Of a stretch of 44,776 nt of DNA, positions 26,690-32,852 are shown in pieces. The stretch is taken from NCBI GenBank assembly GCA_902490005.1, contig CABUCM010000021.1, forward strand, positions 1 to 44,776, read 5' to 3'. Position numbers and translations under genes: made by a program. The first letter of the stretch is position 1. Every line of letters starts with the position of its first letter. The DNA comes from an uncultured Ruminiclostridium sp. GTDB taxonomy: Bacteria; Bacillota; Clostridia; Oscillospirales; Acutalibacteraceae. The notes beneath the pieces were generated by a model. The model saw only the letters and a list, made by a program, of their open reading frames with translations, was not told where the DNA came from and did no database searches.

Positions 26690-27130
26690 TTAAATATATG
26701 GATCTATTGGCCACTGCAGTAAAAATTAAAAACCGTCTTTCTCTCTAAGATTCATTGTACAGTCCAGCTAGATATAAGTTATTAGCACGGGGAAGGATAA
26801 GCCTTTATTTGGCTTTTTCCCATCTCATGCATAAAAGCTAGTGGTGAGCACCACACACCGACGGGTATGGACCGACTCTCGTTACAGGTTCTTTTTCTCC
26901 GCTATTTCAGAACAAGCGTTGATCAAAACACCGCTCCCAGGAAATTCGTCCACTCCCCGTTTTATCGTCTGAAAAACAGTCGCCCCTTTCTCGTGCACTA
27001 AGATGGAAGTTTGATTAGGCGGGTAGATCTCACCGATTTTCATCTTATGGTCCTTCTCCTGCACAGTCCTAATTATCTTTCGGATATCCTGATATTCTTC
27101 ATCTGTAAGCAGAGTGTATCGCCCGCACAT
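26690..27130 (-). pseudogene. Broken SRAP (YedK/HMCES-like) peptidase gene
   Basis: The frame begins MCGRYTLL, with the invariant Cys2 that forms a DNA-protein crosslink at abasic sites in intact SRAP proteins. Then come the SGVLINACSEIAEKK motif (usually INAR.E) and a stop at 26882. Homology continues in frame as RESVHTRRCVVLTTSFYA, another stop where EWD is expected, and DGKK. After a frameshift near 26770 it reads AGLYNES, a stop, then RERRFLIFTAVAN. The catalytic GFYEW Glu is lost, so the gene is dead. Only the first 82 codons are open. Confidence 0.8.
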
Positions 27131-27205
27131 TGTAAACTCCTCCTATTCAAATTAATTTAAGTATTCATTACTTGCTGTTCTGTTTTTAATTCTATTCCTT
27201 GGCCT

Positions 27206-27576
27206 CTACAAACCACCGGGTTTCTTCCAGTTATAAAATTTTTCCCGGCCGAATCCGGCCAAAGGCAGACCCGCGCCAAGGTTCACGGCACATTCTCTTT
27301 TTTCTCCACGCTGCTGGATTTCTTTTGCGATAGCTGCCAAGGTCAAAAGGTAATAATTGTCGTTTTCCATTTTGTTTCTCAGAATCGGCTGCCTGCCGGT
27401 TCCGCACACATAATACTTTCCCTGGTATTCCAGCGTGTTTTGCAGGGTATATGGTTCGTACCGGTAAGCTGTGATACCGGCTGGGAAGGAAAAATGCCGG
27501 GTTTTGACTGCGTAGTATCCATGATCGACTCCAATGTTCCTGTTTTCCTCATCCTTTCGCTTGCTCTGTTGAAAAC
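27206..27576 (-). pseudogene. Truncated ParM-like actin (plasmid/ICE segregation) gene
   Basis: A minus-strand frame reads NIGVDHGYYAVKTRHFSFP, then YEPYTLQNTLEYQGKYYVCG, TGRQPILRNK, ENDNYYLLTLAAIAKEI and LGAGLPLAGFGREK. This is the N-terminal third of a ParM/StbA-like actin, including the first phosphate loop (GVDHGYY) and connecting strands. It has no in-frame ATG and stops after about 110 recognisable codons, against the 300 or more of an intact protein. ParM-like genes are typical of plasmids and integrative elements, so this is a relic of mobile DNA beside the tRNA. Confidence 0.75.
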
Positions 27577-27648
27577 TTATTTTTCCGGTGGGAAACTAGA
27601 AAAAACTTCCTGCTGTAAGGGCTTTGTTCTTTCCCAGCCGGTAAATCC

Positions 27649-27710
27649 TGGGGGAGAGTGTGTAGGGGAGAGAGTGTGAGAGAGGGGGAGGCGAGAGGGG
27701 GAAAACGGAA
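27649..27710 (+). other. Purine-rich strand-asymmetric tract
   Basis: About 60 bases composed almost entirely of G and A on the plus strand with occasional T, in the 300-bp gap between the ParM-like remnant and the AbrB-like gene. It borders a minus-strand terminator. Function unknown; low-complexity decay is possible. Confidence 0.5.
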
Positions 27711-27741
27711 AAAGCGCCCCGGCTGCTTTGCCGGGGCGCTT
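27707..27741 (-). terminator. Strong intrinsic terminator, minus strand
   Basis: A perfect 12-bp GC-rich stem, AAGCGCCCCGGC (27712-27723) against GCCGGGGCGCTT (27730-27741), loop of six. On the minus strand it is followed by a T run. No intact minus-strand gene lies just upstream; it may insulate against read-through from the tRNA or be a relic of a lost gene. Confidence 0.7.
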
Positions 27742-27878
27742 CTAAAAAAGGGCGCACTTCCCCCATGTACCTTTTGGCTGTTAAACTGGCCCGGTGAATC
27801 CGGGCTTACAATCTATAGATAAACCGCTGGAACAAACCAGACGGGAATTGGAAATCTAATCTTCTGGAGGTAATGGTT

Positions 27879-28118
27879 GTGCAGTATTTTCGCACGATTG
27901 ACGGGTTAGGAAGAATTGTTCTCCCTGCTGAACTTCTCCATCACTTAAATTGGGAAAAAGGGAAAATGTCTGTTTCCATGGAAGAAAAAGATGGCTGTTT
28001 AATCGTTTCTTCCGTCCCGGCTGCCGGCAAAAAACTATTGCCTCCTTCCCCTGTCAAACTCCAGGACAGCCCGAACGGACCATCGAAAATCATTTCTCTG
28101 CCGGTGTCTAAAAAATGA
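27879..28118 (+). CDS. AbrB/SpoVT-type transcriptional regulator
   Basis: A small protein of 79 residues. The N-terminal 45 residues form a SpoVT-AbrB swapped-hairpin DNA-binding domain (YFRTIDGLGRIVLPAELLHH, then the GCLIVS strand), and a Pro- and Ser-rich tail follows. The GTG at 27879 is chosen because GGAGG (27866-27870) lies 8 bp upstream; the ATG at 27873 is only 2 bp from it. A plus-strand terminator follows immediately. It sits among mobile-element remnants by the tRNA, where small AbrB proteins often belong to integrative elements. Target unknown. Confidence 0.75.
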   Translation: MQYFRTIDGLGRIVLPAELLHHLNWEKGKMSVSMEEKDGCLIVSSVPAAGKKLLPPSPVKLQDSPNGPSKIISLPVSKK

Positions 28119-28120
28119 CA

Positions 28121-28158
28121 AAACCGCTTCCCTATCTTTATTAGGAAAGCGGTTTTTT
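28121..28158 (+). terminator. Terminator of the AbrB-like gene
   Basis: Arms AAACCGCTTCCCTA (28121-28134) and TAGGAAAGCGGTTT (28142-28155) with one mismatch, followed by a T run. The right arm is also the first bases of repeat C. Repeat B carries this right arm without a left arm. Confidence 0.8.
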
Positions 28159-28289
28159 GCTGTTTTTGCTCTTTTTGGGGTTGGACATCCACGGTGGGGC
28201 GATTTTGAAAAATCGGCCCTAAAAAGCCCGGAAACCCGCATGAATACTGAAAAAATCGGGGTGACATCTATTTCGTCACCCCTTCTTGG
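28143..28289. repeat. Dispersed repeat, copy C, ending at the tRNA-Arg 3' end
   Basis: Matches 14916-15062 of copy B closely, and its last 55 bases match the start of copy A. Homology stops at the CCA end of the tRNA gene. It contains the hairpin GGGGTGAC/GTCACCCC (28259-28283), which is the tRNA terminator, suggesting that the repeat family originated as the flank of this tRNA. Confidence 0.85.
28250..28283 (-). terminator. Intrinsic terminator of tRNA-Arg
   Basis: On the minus strand, GGGGTGAC, a 9-base loop and GTCACCCC are followed by GATTTTTTC. It begins only a few bases beyond the tRNA CCA. The same hairpin with its T run is kept in copies A and B, far from any tRNA. Confidence 0.75.
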
Positions 28290-28363
28290 CGCGCTTGGAG
28301 GGACTCGAACCCCCGACCTACTGGTTCGTAGCCAGTCACTCTATCCAGCTGAGCTACAAGCGC
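28287..28363 (-). tRNA. tRNA-Arg (anticodon ACG)
   Basis: A 77-base tRNA with encoded CCA. Acceptor GCGCTTG pairs with CAAGCGC, the discriminator is G, the D-arm is GCTCAGCTGGATAGAGT, the anticodon stem ACTGG/CCAGT encloses CTACGAA (anticodon ACG, read as ICG after deamination) and the T-arm is GGGGGTTCGAGTCCC-like. The acceptor stem is complete and the gene looks functional. Its 3' end is duplicated at 155-176, consistent with use as an integration site. Confidence 0.95.
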
Positions 28364-28381
28364 ATTTTTAACTGCCGTAAT

Positions 28382-28410
28382 ATAATATCACATCTACCAC
28401 GAAAATGCAA
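28382..28410 (-). promoter_or_regulatory. Promoter of tRNA-Arg
   Basis: On the minus strand, TTGCAT (complement of 28405-28410), a 17-bp spacer and TATTAT (complement of 28382-28387). This places initiation about 10-15 bp before the mature tRNA 5' end. Confidence 0.65.
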
Positions 28411-28461
28411 GGGCTCGTCCTGAAAAATTTATCATCAAAAGTAAAAATCCTGCTTTCTTTG

Positions 28462-28490
28462 TTGACAATCATACTGTTTTGCATTATGAT
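28462..28490 (+). promoter_or_regulatory. Sigma-A promoter of the thiamine uptake operon
   Basis: TTGACA at 28462-28467, exactly 17 bp, then TATGAT at 28485-28490, a near-consensus promoter. Initiation is expected near 28497, just before the TPP riboswitch. Confidence 0.8.
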
Positions 28491-28505
28491 TGATAAGAAA
28501 AGAGA

Positions 28506-28596
28506 ATACTGGGGTGCTGATGGAATCGGCTGAGAGCGGGCGGTAGCCTGTAACCCTTAAACTTGATCCGGGTAATGCCGGCGTAAGGAATCACTT
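28506..28596 (+). promoter_or_regulatory. TPP (thiamine pyrophosphate) riboswitch
   Basis: The conserved THI-box elements are all visible: GGGGTGC at the 5' helix, CTGAGA near 28530, ACCCTTAAACTTGATC near 28552-28567, and CCGGGTAATGCCGGCGTAAGGAA at the 3' side. It lies between a strong promoter and a terminator and precedes thiamine transport genes, so binding of TPP should reduce their expression. Confidence 0.93.
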
Positions 28597-28625
28597 GCAA
28601 AATAGATTTTATTTTTGCAATTATT

Positions 28626-28657
28626 ATGCCGTCCGCACCACGCGGATGGCATTTTTG
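28626..28657 (+). terminator. Riboswitch expression-platform terminator
   Basis: An 11-bp stem ATGCCGTCCGC (28626-28636) against GCGGATGGCAT (28642-28652), including one G-U pair, followed by a T run. A second, AT-rich pairing just upstream (TTGCAAAATA/TATTTTTGCAA type, about 28595-28621) may take part in the switch between states. Confidence 0.8.
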
Positions 28658-28681
28658 TTTTTATAATGAAAAGGAGATGTT

Positions 28682-28981
28682 ATGATGAACGCAAGCGTAG
28701 CGATTCAGGTTCTTCCCACTGTTACCTCCGATGATGAAGTGGTGCGTATCGTAGACGAGGTGATCGCGTATATTAAAAGCACAGGGAATTCCTGTTATGT
28801 GGGCCCCTTTGAAACCACCATTGAAGGTGATTACGACGAGCTGATGGACATTGTGAAGGAATGCCAGCATATCGCCGTAAAAGCAGGCTGCCCCGCATTG
28901 ATGTCCTATGTGAAAATAAGCTACAAGCCTGATGGCGAGGTGCTTACCATTGACCAGAAAGTTACGAAGCATCACCACTAA
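28682..28981 (+). CDS. Thiamine-binding protein, MTH1187/YqgV (DUF77) family
   Basis: 99 residues with a ferredoxin-like fold typical of the small thiamine-binding family: the start MNASVAIQVLPTV, the middle CYVGPFETTIEGDYDELMDI and the C-terminal KISYKPDG. It follows the TPP riboswitch and AAGGAG. Two tandem ATGs (28682, 28685) are both possible; the second has better spacing. Family members bind thiamine or its precursors in the cytoplasm and often precede ThiXYZ genes, as here. The permease frame overlaps its 3' end. Confidence 0.85.
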   Translation: MMNASVAIQVLPTVTSDDEVVRIVDEVIAYIKSTGNSCYVGPFETTIEGDYDELMDIVKECQHIAVKAGCPALMSYVKISYKPDGEVLTIDQKVTKHHH

Positions 28982-29726
28982 GCTTTCCGCGGGCATTTTA
29001 ATCTGCGCGCTGCTGATTTTGTGGCAGATCGCTTCCGACAGCGGCCTGGTGCCGAAATTTATGTTTCCCTCCCCGGTGGATGTGGGAATCGCCTTTGTCT
29101 CGGACTTTCCCACCTTGATGGCCAACTCCGGCACCACCCTCACCGAGGGCTTTTTAGGGCTTGGGCTTGGCGTCGTCCTTGCCTTTGTTGTGGCGGTGCT
29201 GATGGACCGCTATCACTTTCTCTATAAATCCCTATACCCAATCCTGGTGATTACCCAGACGATTCCCACGGTAGCCATCGCGCCCCTGCTGGTGCTTTGG
29301 ATGGGCTACGACATGACTCCTAAAATCACCCTAGTGGTGATCGTCTGCTTCTTTCCCATGGCGGTAGGGCTGCTGGATGGTTTTCGGTCCGCGGACCAGG
29401 ACACCGTTAATTTGCTGCGGTCTATGGGGGCTTCCAAAGGGCAGGTTTTCCGTTTGGTAAAGCTTCCTTCGTCTCTGGGCCGTTTTTTCGCCAGCTTGCG
29501 CATCTCCGTTTCCTATTCCATCGTAGGGGCTGTAATCGCTGAATGGCTGGGAGGCAACAGCGGCCTGGGCGTGTATATGACCCGGGTTCGAAAATCCTAT
29601 GCTTTTGATAAAATGTTTGCTGTGATCGTTTTGATCTCTTTCATCAGCCTAATCTTAATGTGGCTGGTCACCGTCATCCAAAGGCTCTGCATGCCTTATG
29701 CCAAATTTGGAGGAAATGAATCATGA
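28932..29726 (+). CDS. thiX: Thiamine/HMP-precursor ABC transporter permease
   Basis: A 264-residue BPD-type permease like ThiX/SsuC, with about six helices and the ATPase-contact loop LLRSMGASKGQVFRLVKLPS. It overlaps the small thiamine-binding gene by about 50 bp. The start is uncertain: ATG 28932 has a weak ribosome site, while TTG 28950, 9 bp after GAGG, would shorten the protein by six residues. Context (TPP riboswitch, ThiY- and ThiZ-like neighbours) points to import of a pyrimidine precursor of thiamine. Confidence 0.88.
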   Translation: MARCLPLTRKLRSITTKLSAGILICALLILWQIASDSGLVPKFMFPSPVDVGIAFVSDFPTLMANSGTTLTEGFLGLGLGVVLAFVVAVLMDRYHFLYKSLYPILVITQTIPTVAIAPLLVLWMGYDMTPKITLVVIVCFFPMAVGLLDGFRSADQDTVNLLRSMGASKGQVFRLVKLPSSLGRFFASLRISVSYSIVGAVIAEWLGGNSGLGVYMTRVRKSYAFDKMFAVIVLISFISLILMWLVTVIQRLCMPYAKFGGNES

Positions 29727-30781
29727 GAAAATTTCTTGCTTTACTCTTATCCGGGGCCTTGCTCCTTTCCGCGGCGGCCTGTTCCAGCCCGCCTCAGGGA
29801 GAAAGCCCCGCTGATCCCTCTTCCACGGAGAATCCTTCCGGCGCTTCCCAGGGGGCGGACGCTTCTTCCCAAGAGGCTAACGAGCTGGAAACCATCACCT
29901 TTGTTCTGGACTGGACCCCTAATACCAACCACACCGGCATCTATGTAGCGGACAAGCTGGGCTATTTTAAGGATGCGGGCATCAAAATCGACATCCAGCA
30001 GCCGCCGGAGGACGGCGCTACAGCTTTGGTTGCCACCGGAAAGGCCCAATTCGGCGTGGACTTCCAGGATTATCTGGCACCGGCCTATCTTTCCGATCTT
30101 CCCGTTACCACTGTAGCCGCTTTGATCCAGCACAACACCTCGGGCATCATCTCCTTGAAGGAAAAAGGCATGACATCCCCTAAGGATCTGGAGGGAAAAA
30201 CCTATGCCACCTGGGACCTGCCGGTGGAGCAGGCCACCATGAAAAATGTGGTGGAAAGCGATGGCGGCGACTGGAGCAAGGTAAATCTGGCCAGCGTCAC
30301 CGTCACTGACGTCATCTCCGCTTTACAGACCAATATCGACGCGGTTTGGATCTATTATGCCTGGGATGGCATTGCCACCCAGGTCAAGGGGCTGGATACC
30401 AACTACTTCTATTTTAAGGACATCAACCCGGTATTCGACTATTACACCCCGGTCCTGGTGGCCAACAATGATTACCTGGAGCAGAACCCGGAAACCGTCA
30501 AAGCGTTTTTAGCCGCTGTGGCCAAGGGCTATGAATACGCCATTGAAAATCCAAAGGAAGCCGCCCAGATTCTTTGCGAAGCGGATTCCACTCTGGATCA
30601 GGATATCGTCTTAGCCAGCCAGCAATGGCTGGCGGATCAATACAAGGCGGAAGTGGACCAATGGGGGTACATCGATGCTTCCCGATGGGACGCCTTCTAT
30701 CAGTGGCTGTGGGACAATCAGCTCATCGAGGATGAAATCCCGGCGGGCTTTGGGTTTACCAACGACTATCTGCCGGAATAA
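29723..30781 (+). CDS. thiY: Thiamine-precursor-binding lipoprotein (NMT1/THI5-like)
   Basis: A 352-residue binding protein with a lipoprotein signal (LLSAAACSS; Cys near residue 20) and a Ser/Pro-rich linker. The mature domain opens with FVLDWTPNTNHTGIYVADKL, the hallmark of ThiY/NMT1-like proteins, followed by GYFKDAGI and GKAQFGVDFQDYL. ThiY homologues bind formylaminopyrimidine or HMP, salvaged thiamine breakdown products. It overlaps the permease gene by 4 bp (ATGA), and the ATPase gene follows after 11 bp, so all are translated from the riboswitch-controlled message. Confidence 0.92.
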   Translation: MRKFLALLLSGALLLSAAACSSPPQGESPADPSSTENPSGASQGADASSQEANELETITFVLDWTPNTNHTGIYVADKLGYFKDAGIKIDIQQPPEDGATALVATGKAQFGVDFQDYLAPAYLSDLPVTTVAALIQHNTSGIISLKEKGMTSPKDLEGKTYATWDLPVEQATMKNVVESDGGDWSKVNLASVTVTDVISALQTNIDAVWIYYAWDGIATQVKGLDTNYFYFKDINPVFDYYTPVLVANNDYLEQNPETVKAFLAAVAKGYEYAIENPKEAAQILCEADSTLDQDIVLASQQWLADQYKAEVDQWGYIDASRWDAFYQWLWDNQLIEDEIPAGFGFTNDYLPE

Positions 30782-30792
30782 GGATTCATGGT

Positions 30793-31539
30793 ATGAACAA
30801 ACTAGAAGCGGTATCTATCACCAAAAGCTTTGACCAAACTGCTATTATCCAGGACGTCAGCCTGCGCCTGGGCGCCAGGGAAATCGTGTGCCTGCTGGGG
30901 GTCAGCGGCGGCGGGAAAACTACCCTGTTTAACATCCTTTCCGGCCTGACCCTGCCAGACCAGGGACATGTATACCTAGATGGGAAAGAGATCACCGGCC
31001 AGGCCGGACACATCAGCTATATGCTGCAAAAGGACCTGCTTCTGCCCTACCGTACCGTGCTGGACAATATTGCTCTGCCCCTCATCATCAAGGGCATGTC
31101 TAAAAAGGAGGCCCGGGCAAAGGCCATGGAGCATTTTGACGGGTTTGGGCTGGCCGGCACCCAGAAGCAGTACCCCGCCCAGCTTTCCGGAGGCATGCGC
31201 CAGCGGGCGGCCCTGCTCAGAACGTATCTTTGCAGCGAGGGGGCCGCGCTTTTAGACGAGCCTTTCAGTGCTTTAGATGCCCTGACCAAGGCTTCCATTC
31301 ACCGGTGGTATTTGGATGTAATGAGCCAGCTGGAGCTTTCCACCCTGTTTATCACCCATGATATCGATGAAGCGATCCTTCTTTCCAACCGAATCTATAT
31401 TCTTTCCGGAAAGCCGGGGCGCATTACCGCGGAACTGGACCTCCACAAGGAACGCCGTCCCCAGGGTGATTTTACCCTGACCGGCGAATTTTTGGAGTAT
31501 AAAAGAAAAATCATCTCTCTTTTGCAGTTAGACTCTTAA
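30793..31539 (+). CDS. thiZ: ABC transporter ATPase for thiamine precursor uptake
   Basis: A 248-residue ATPase with Walker A GVSGGGKTT, Q-loop MLQKDLLLPYRT, signature LSGGMRQRAA, Walker B ALLDEPFSALD and switch His in FITHDIDEA. It resembles the SsuB/TauB/ThiZ group. It energises the ThiX permease. It is the last gene of the TPP-controlled operon and is followed by a strong terminator. Confidence 0.92.
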   Translation: MNKLEAVSITKSFDQTAIIQDVSLRLGAREIVCLLGVSGGGKTTLFNILSGLTLPDQGHVYLDGKEITGQAGHISYMLQKDLLLPYRTVLDNIALPLIIKGMSKKEARAKAMEHFDGFGLAGTQKQYPAQLSGGMRQRAALLRTYLCSEGAALLDEPFSALDALTKASIHRWYLDVMSQLELSTLFITHDIDEAILLSNRIYILSGKPGRITAELDLHKERRPQGDFTLTGEFLEYKRKIISLLQLDS

Positions 31540-31552
31540 TCTCTTGCAATTT

Positions 31553-31593
31553 AAAAAAGCTTCGGACGGCGATAAACCGTCCGAAGCTTTTTT
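31553..31593. terminator. Bidirectional intrinsic terminator after the thi operon
   Basis: A perfect 17-bp inverted repeat, AAAAAAGCTTCGGACGG against CCGTCCGAAGCTTTTTT, with a 7-base loop. It ends the thi operon on the plus strand and could also stop minus-strand transcripts. Confidence 0.92.
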
Positions 31594-31639
31594 AGGTTCC
31601 TATGAAAGGCTCACCCTTTTATTCTCCGGGAAATAAAAA

Positions 31640-31679
31640 GATAAAAATAAAAAGGAGATGAGACCGAAATCTCATCTCC
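31640..31679 (-). terminator. Terminator of the candidate small RNA
   Basis: On the minus strand a perfect 10-bp stem GGAGATGAGA/TCTCATCTCC with loop TTTCGG is followed by TTTTTTATTTTTAT. No minus-strand protein gene precedes it, so it appears to end the small RNA described next. Confidence 0.85.
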
Positions 31680-31783
31680 CTGAAGTACAGACCTTACCAT
31701 TTATAATCTGGTATGCCCTTGCGGGCAGGCGCTGATTCAAATATATCGCGCGGACCTCGATTGTCCGTCTGGGTAACTTCTTG
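31646..31783 (-). ncRNA. Candidate structured small RNA, family not recognised
   Basis: A roughly 138-base transcript is bounded by a near-consensus promoter (31789-31817) and a perfect intrinsic terminator. By eye it folds into a multi-branched structure. The closing stem CAGAC (31771-31767) with GTCTG (31692-31688) encloses four hairpins: GGAC/GTCC (31766-31752), GCGC/GCGC with a 15-base loop (31751-31729), TGCCC-GCAA-GGGCA with a GNRA tetraloop (31727-31714) and TACCA/TGGTA (31713-31695). No open reading frame of note. I saw no SRP, 6S, tmRNA, RNase P or known riboswitch signature. It lies in the 447-bp gap between the thi operon and the amidase gene. Confidence 0.65.
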
Positions 31784-31788
31784 TTACT

Positions 31789-31817
31789 ATAATACCCCAA
31801 TTCGCGTCATTTGTCAA
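31789..31817 (-). promoter_or_regulatory. Near-consensus promoter of the candidate small RNA
   Basis: On the minus strand, a perfect TTGACA (complement of 31812-31817), a 17-bp spacer and TATTAT (complement of 31789-31794). This is among the best promoters in the window and has no protein gene downstream on its strand before the terminator. Confidence 0.8.
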
Positions 31818-31934
31818 GATTTCAGCGGAATTTATTTTTATTTCTTGTGTAATTGTTACAAAATTATTAATTCCTTTCAGGAAGTAATTATTTTAAGATA
31901 CTTGTCAGGTTTTCCTTTCAACTATTTCATCTTT

Positions 31935-31963
31935 TCGACATAATTTTATGTTATTTTTATAAT
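31935..31963 (+). promoter_or_regulatory. Promoter of the amidase gene
   Basis: TCGACA (31935-31940), a 17-bp spacer and consensus TATAAT (31958-31963), ending 23 bp before the ATG at 31987. Confidence 0.65.
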
Positions 31964-31986
31964 ATTATGTTTTTGAGGTGTTTAGA

Positions 31987-32664
31987 ATGCGGTATCGAAA
32001 AGCAAAAAATCCCGTACAGGCCTTTTTCCTAAAACCTGACAACCGAAAATGGCTGATCGTCACAGGAGGGCTTCTTGCAATTATTATTACCTTGTCCGTC
32101 ATTTTAGTGGCCACCCTATCCAACAGCGGCGCTGTTTCCGGCGTGGGACAGGACCTCGCATTCCAACGGGAGGCCGTAACCGATATTGATGGCGTTCCGC
32201 TGCATACCGTCTTTATTCCGGAAGAAGCTCCCGGCCGGCCCGGGGTCCAGCGGGCGGTGACAAGCGTCACCATTCATGAAACCGCCAACACCAACGAGGG
32301 GGCCGGCGCCCAAGCCCACAGCGATTACCTCACCACCACCTCTGATGAGGTATCCTGGCACTACACCGTGGACGACCATGAAATCTATCAGCATCTTCCA
32401 GATAACGAGGAGGCATGGCACTCCGGCGACCGGGAGGGAAACCACTCCAGCATCGGTGTGGAGCTTTGTGTGAATGCCGACGGAAACTTTGACAAAACCA
32501 TGGAAAATGCCGCTAAGCTGACGGCGTTTCTTTTGAAGGAATATAACCTGACGATTAACGATGTGAAACAGCATTATGATTTCAATGGAAAAGACTGCCC
32601 TCTAACCATCCGGCAGGAGGGCCGCTGGGATGAATTTCTCGCCATGGTCCAGCAAAACCTGTAA
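31987..32664 (+). CDS. N-acetylmuramoyl-L-alanine amidase, membrane-anchored (Amidase_2)
   Basis: 225 residues: a short basic N-terminus, one transmembrane segment (about residues 22-45, WLIVTGGLLAIIITLSVILV), then an Amidase_2/PGRP-like zinc domain. Candidate zinc ligands are His in VTIHETANT (about residue 97), and His and Cys in KQHYDFNGKDCP (about 195-204); WHYTVDD is also conserved. It would cut the bond between MurNAc and the stem peptide on the outer face of the membrane. ATG 31987 lies 6 bp after GAGGTG and is preferred to the GTG at 31978. It is a single gene with its own promoter and terminator. Confidence 0.88.
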   Translation: MRYRKAKNPVQAFFLKPDNRKWLIVTGGLLAIIITLSVILVATLSNSGAVSGVGQDLAFQREAVTDIDGVPLHTVFIPEEAPGRPGVQRAVTSVTIHETANTNEGAGAQAHSDYLTTTSDEVSWHYTVDDHEIYQHLPDNEEAWHSGDREGNHSSIGVELCVNADGNFDKTMENAAKLTAFLLKEYNLTINDVKQHYDFNGKDCPLTIRQEGRWDEFLAMVQQNL

Positions 32665-32681
32665 TTCCCCATTTAACGAAA

Positions 32682-32747
32682 GACGCGCTTTTCTTCTTTA
32701 AGAACTGTTCAGCCACAGTCAAAGAAGAAAGCGCGTCCTTTTTTATT
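32682..32747 (+). terminator. Terminator of the amidase gene
   Basis: A long stem GACGCGCTT.TCTTCTTT against AAAGAAGAAAGCGCGTC with one bulge and a loop of about 20 bases, then TTTTTTATT. Plus-strand orientation. Confidence 0.8.
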
Positions 32748-32807
32748 GATGAAAACGCTGCCGCCAGAAGCTCCGGCGGGGGCTGGAACTTCGCAGAAAA
32801 GCGGCAA

Positions 32808-32838
32808 AACAAGAATGTGGAGGCATCATACCTCCACA
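32808..32838 (-). terminator. Terminator of the ribosomal protein operon
   Basis: On the minus strand TGTGGAGG, a 7-base loop and CCTCCACA are followed by the T-rich TTCTTGTTTT. It lies 15 bp beyond the rplQ stop codon. Confidence 0.7.
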
Positions 32839-32852
32839 TTCAATCAAATAAA

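Noticed and set aside
1..28289. Toxin-antitoxin, defence or phage modules in the island
   Set aside because: No restriction, CRISPR-associated, toxin or phage structural gene was recognisable; the AbrB-like protein alone has no toxin partner.
28505..28660. Possibility that the hairpins upstream of the thi genes form a CRISPR-like or repeat array
   Set aside because: The THI-box signature and expression platform fully explain the structure, and there are no direct repeats with spacers.
31640..31817. Reading the 31.64-31.82 kb structure as a plus-strand riboswitch for the amidase gene
   Set aside because: The consensus promoter and the T run after the terminator are both on the minus strand, and the amidase has its own promoter at 31935-31963.
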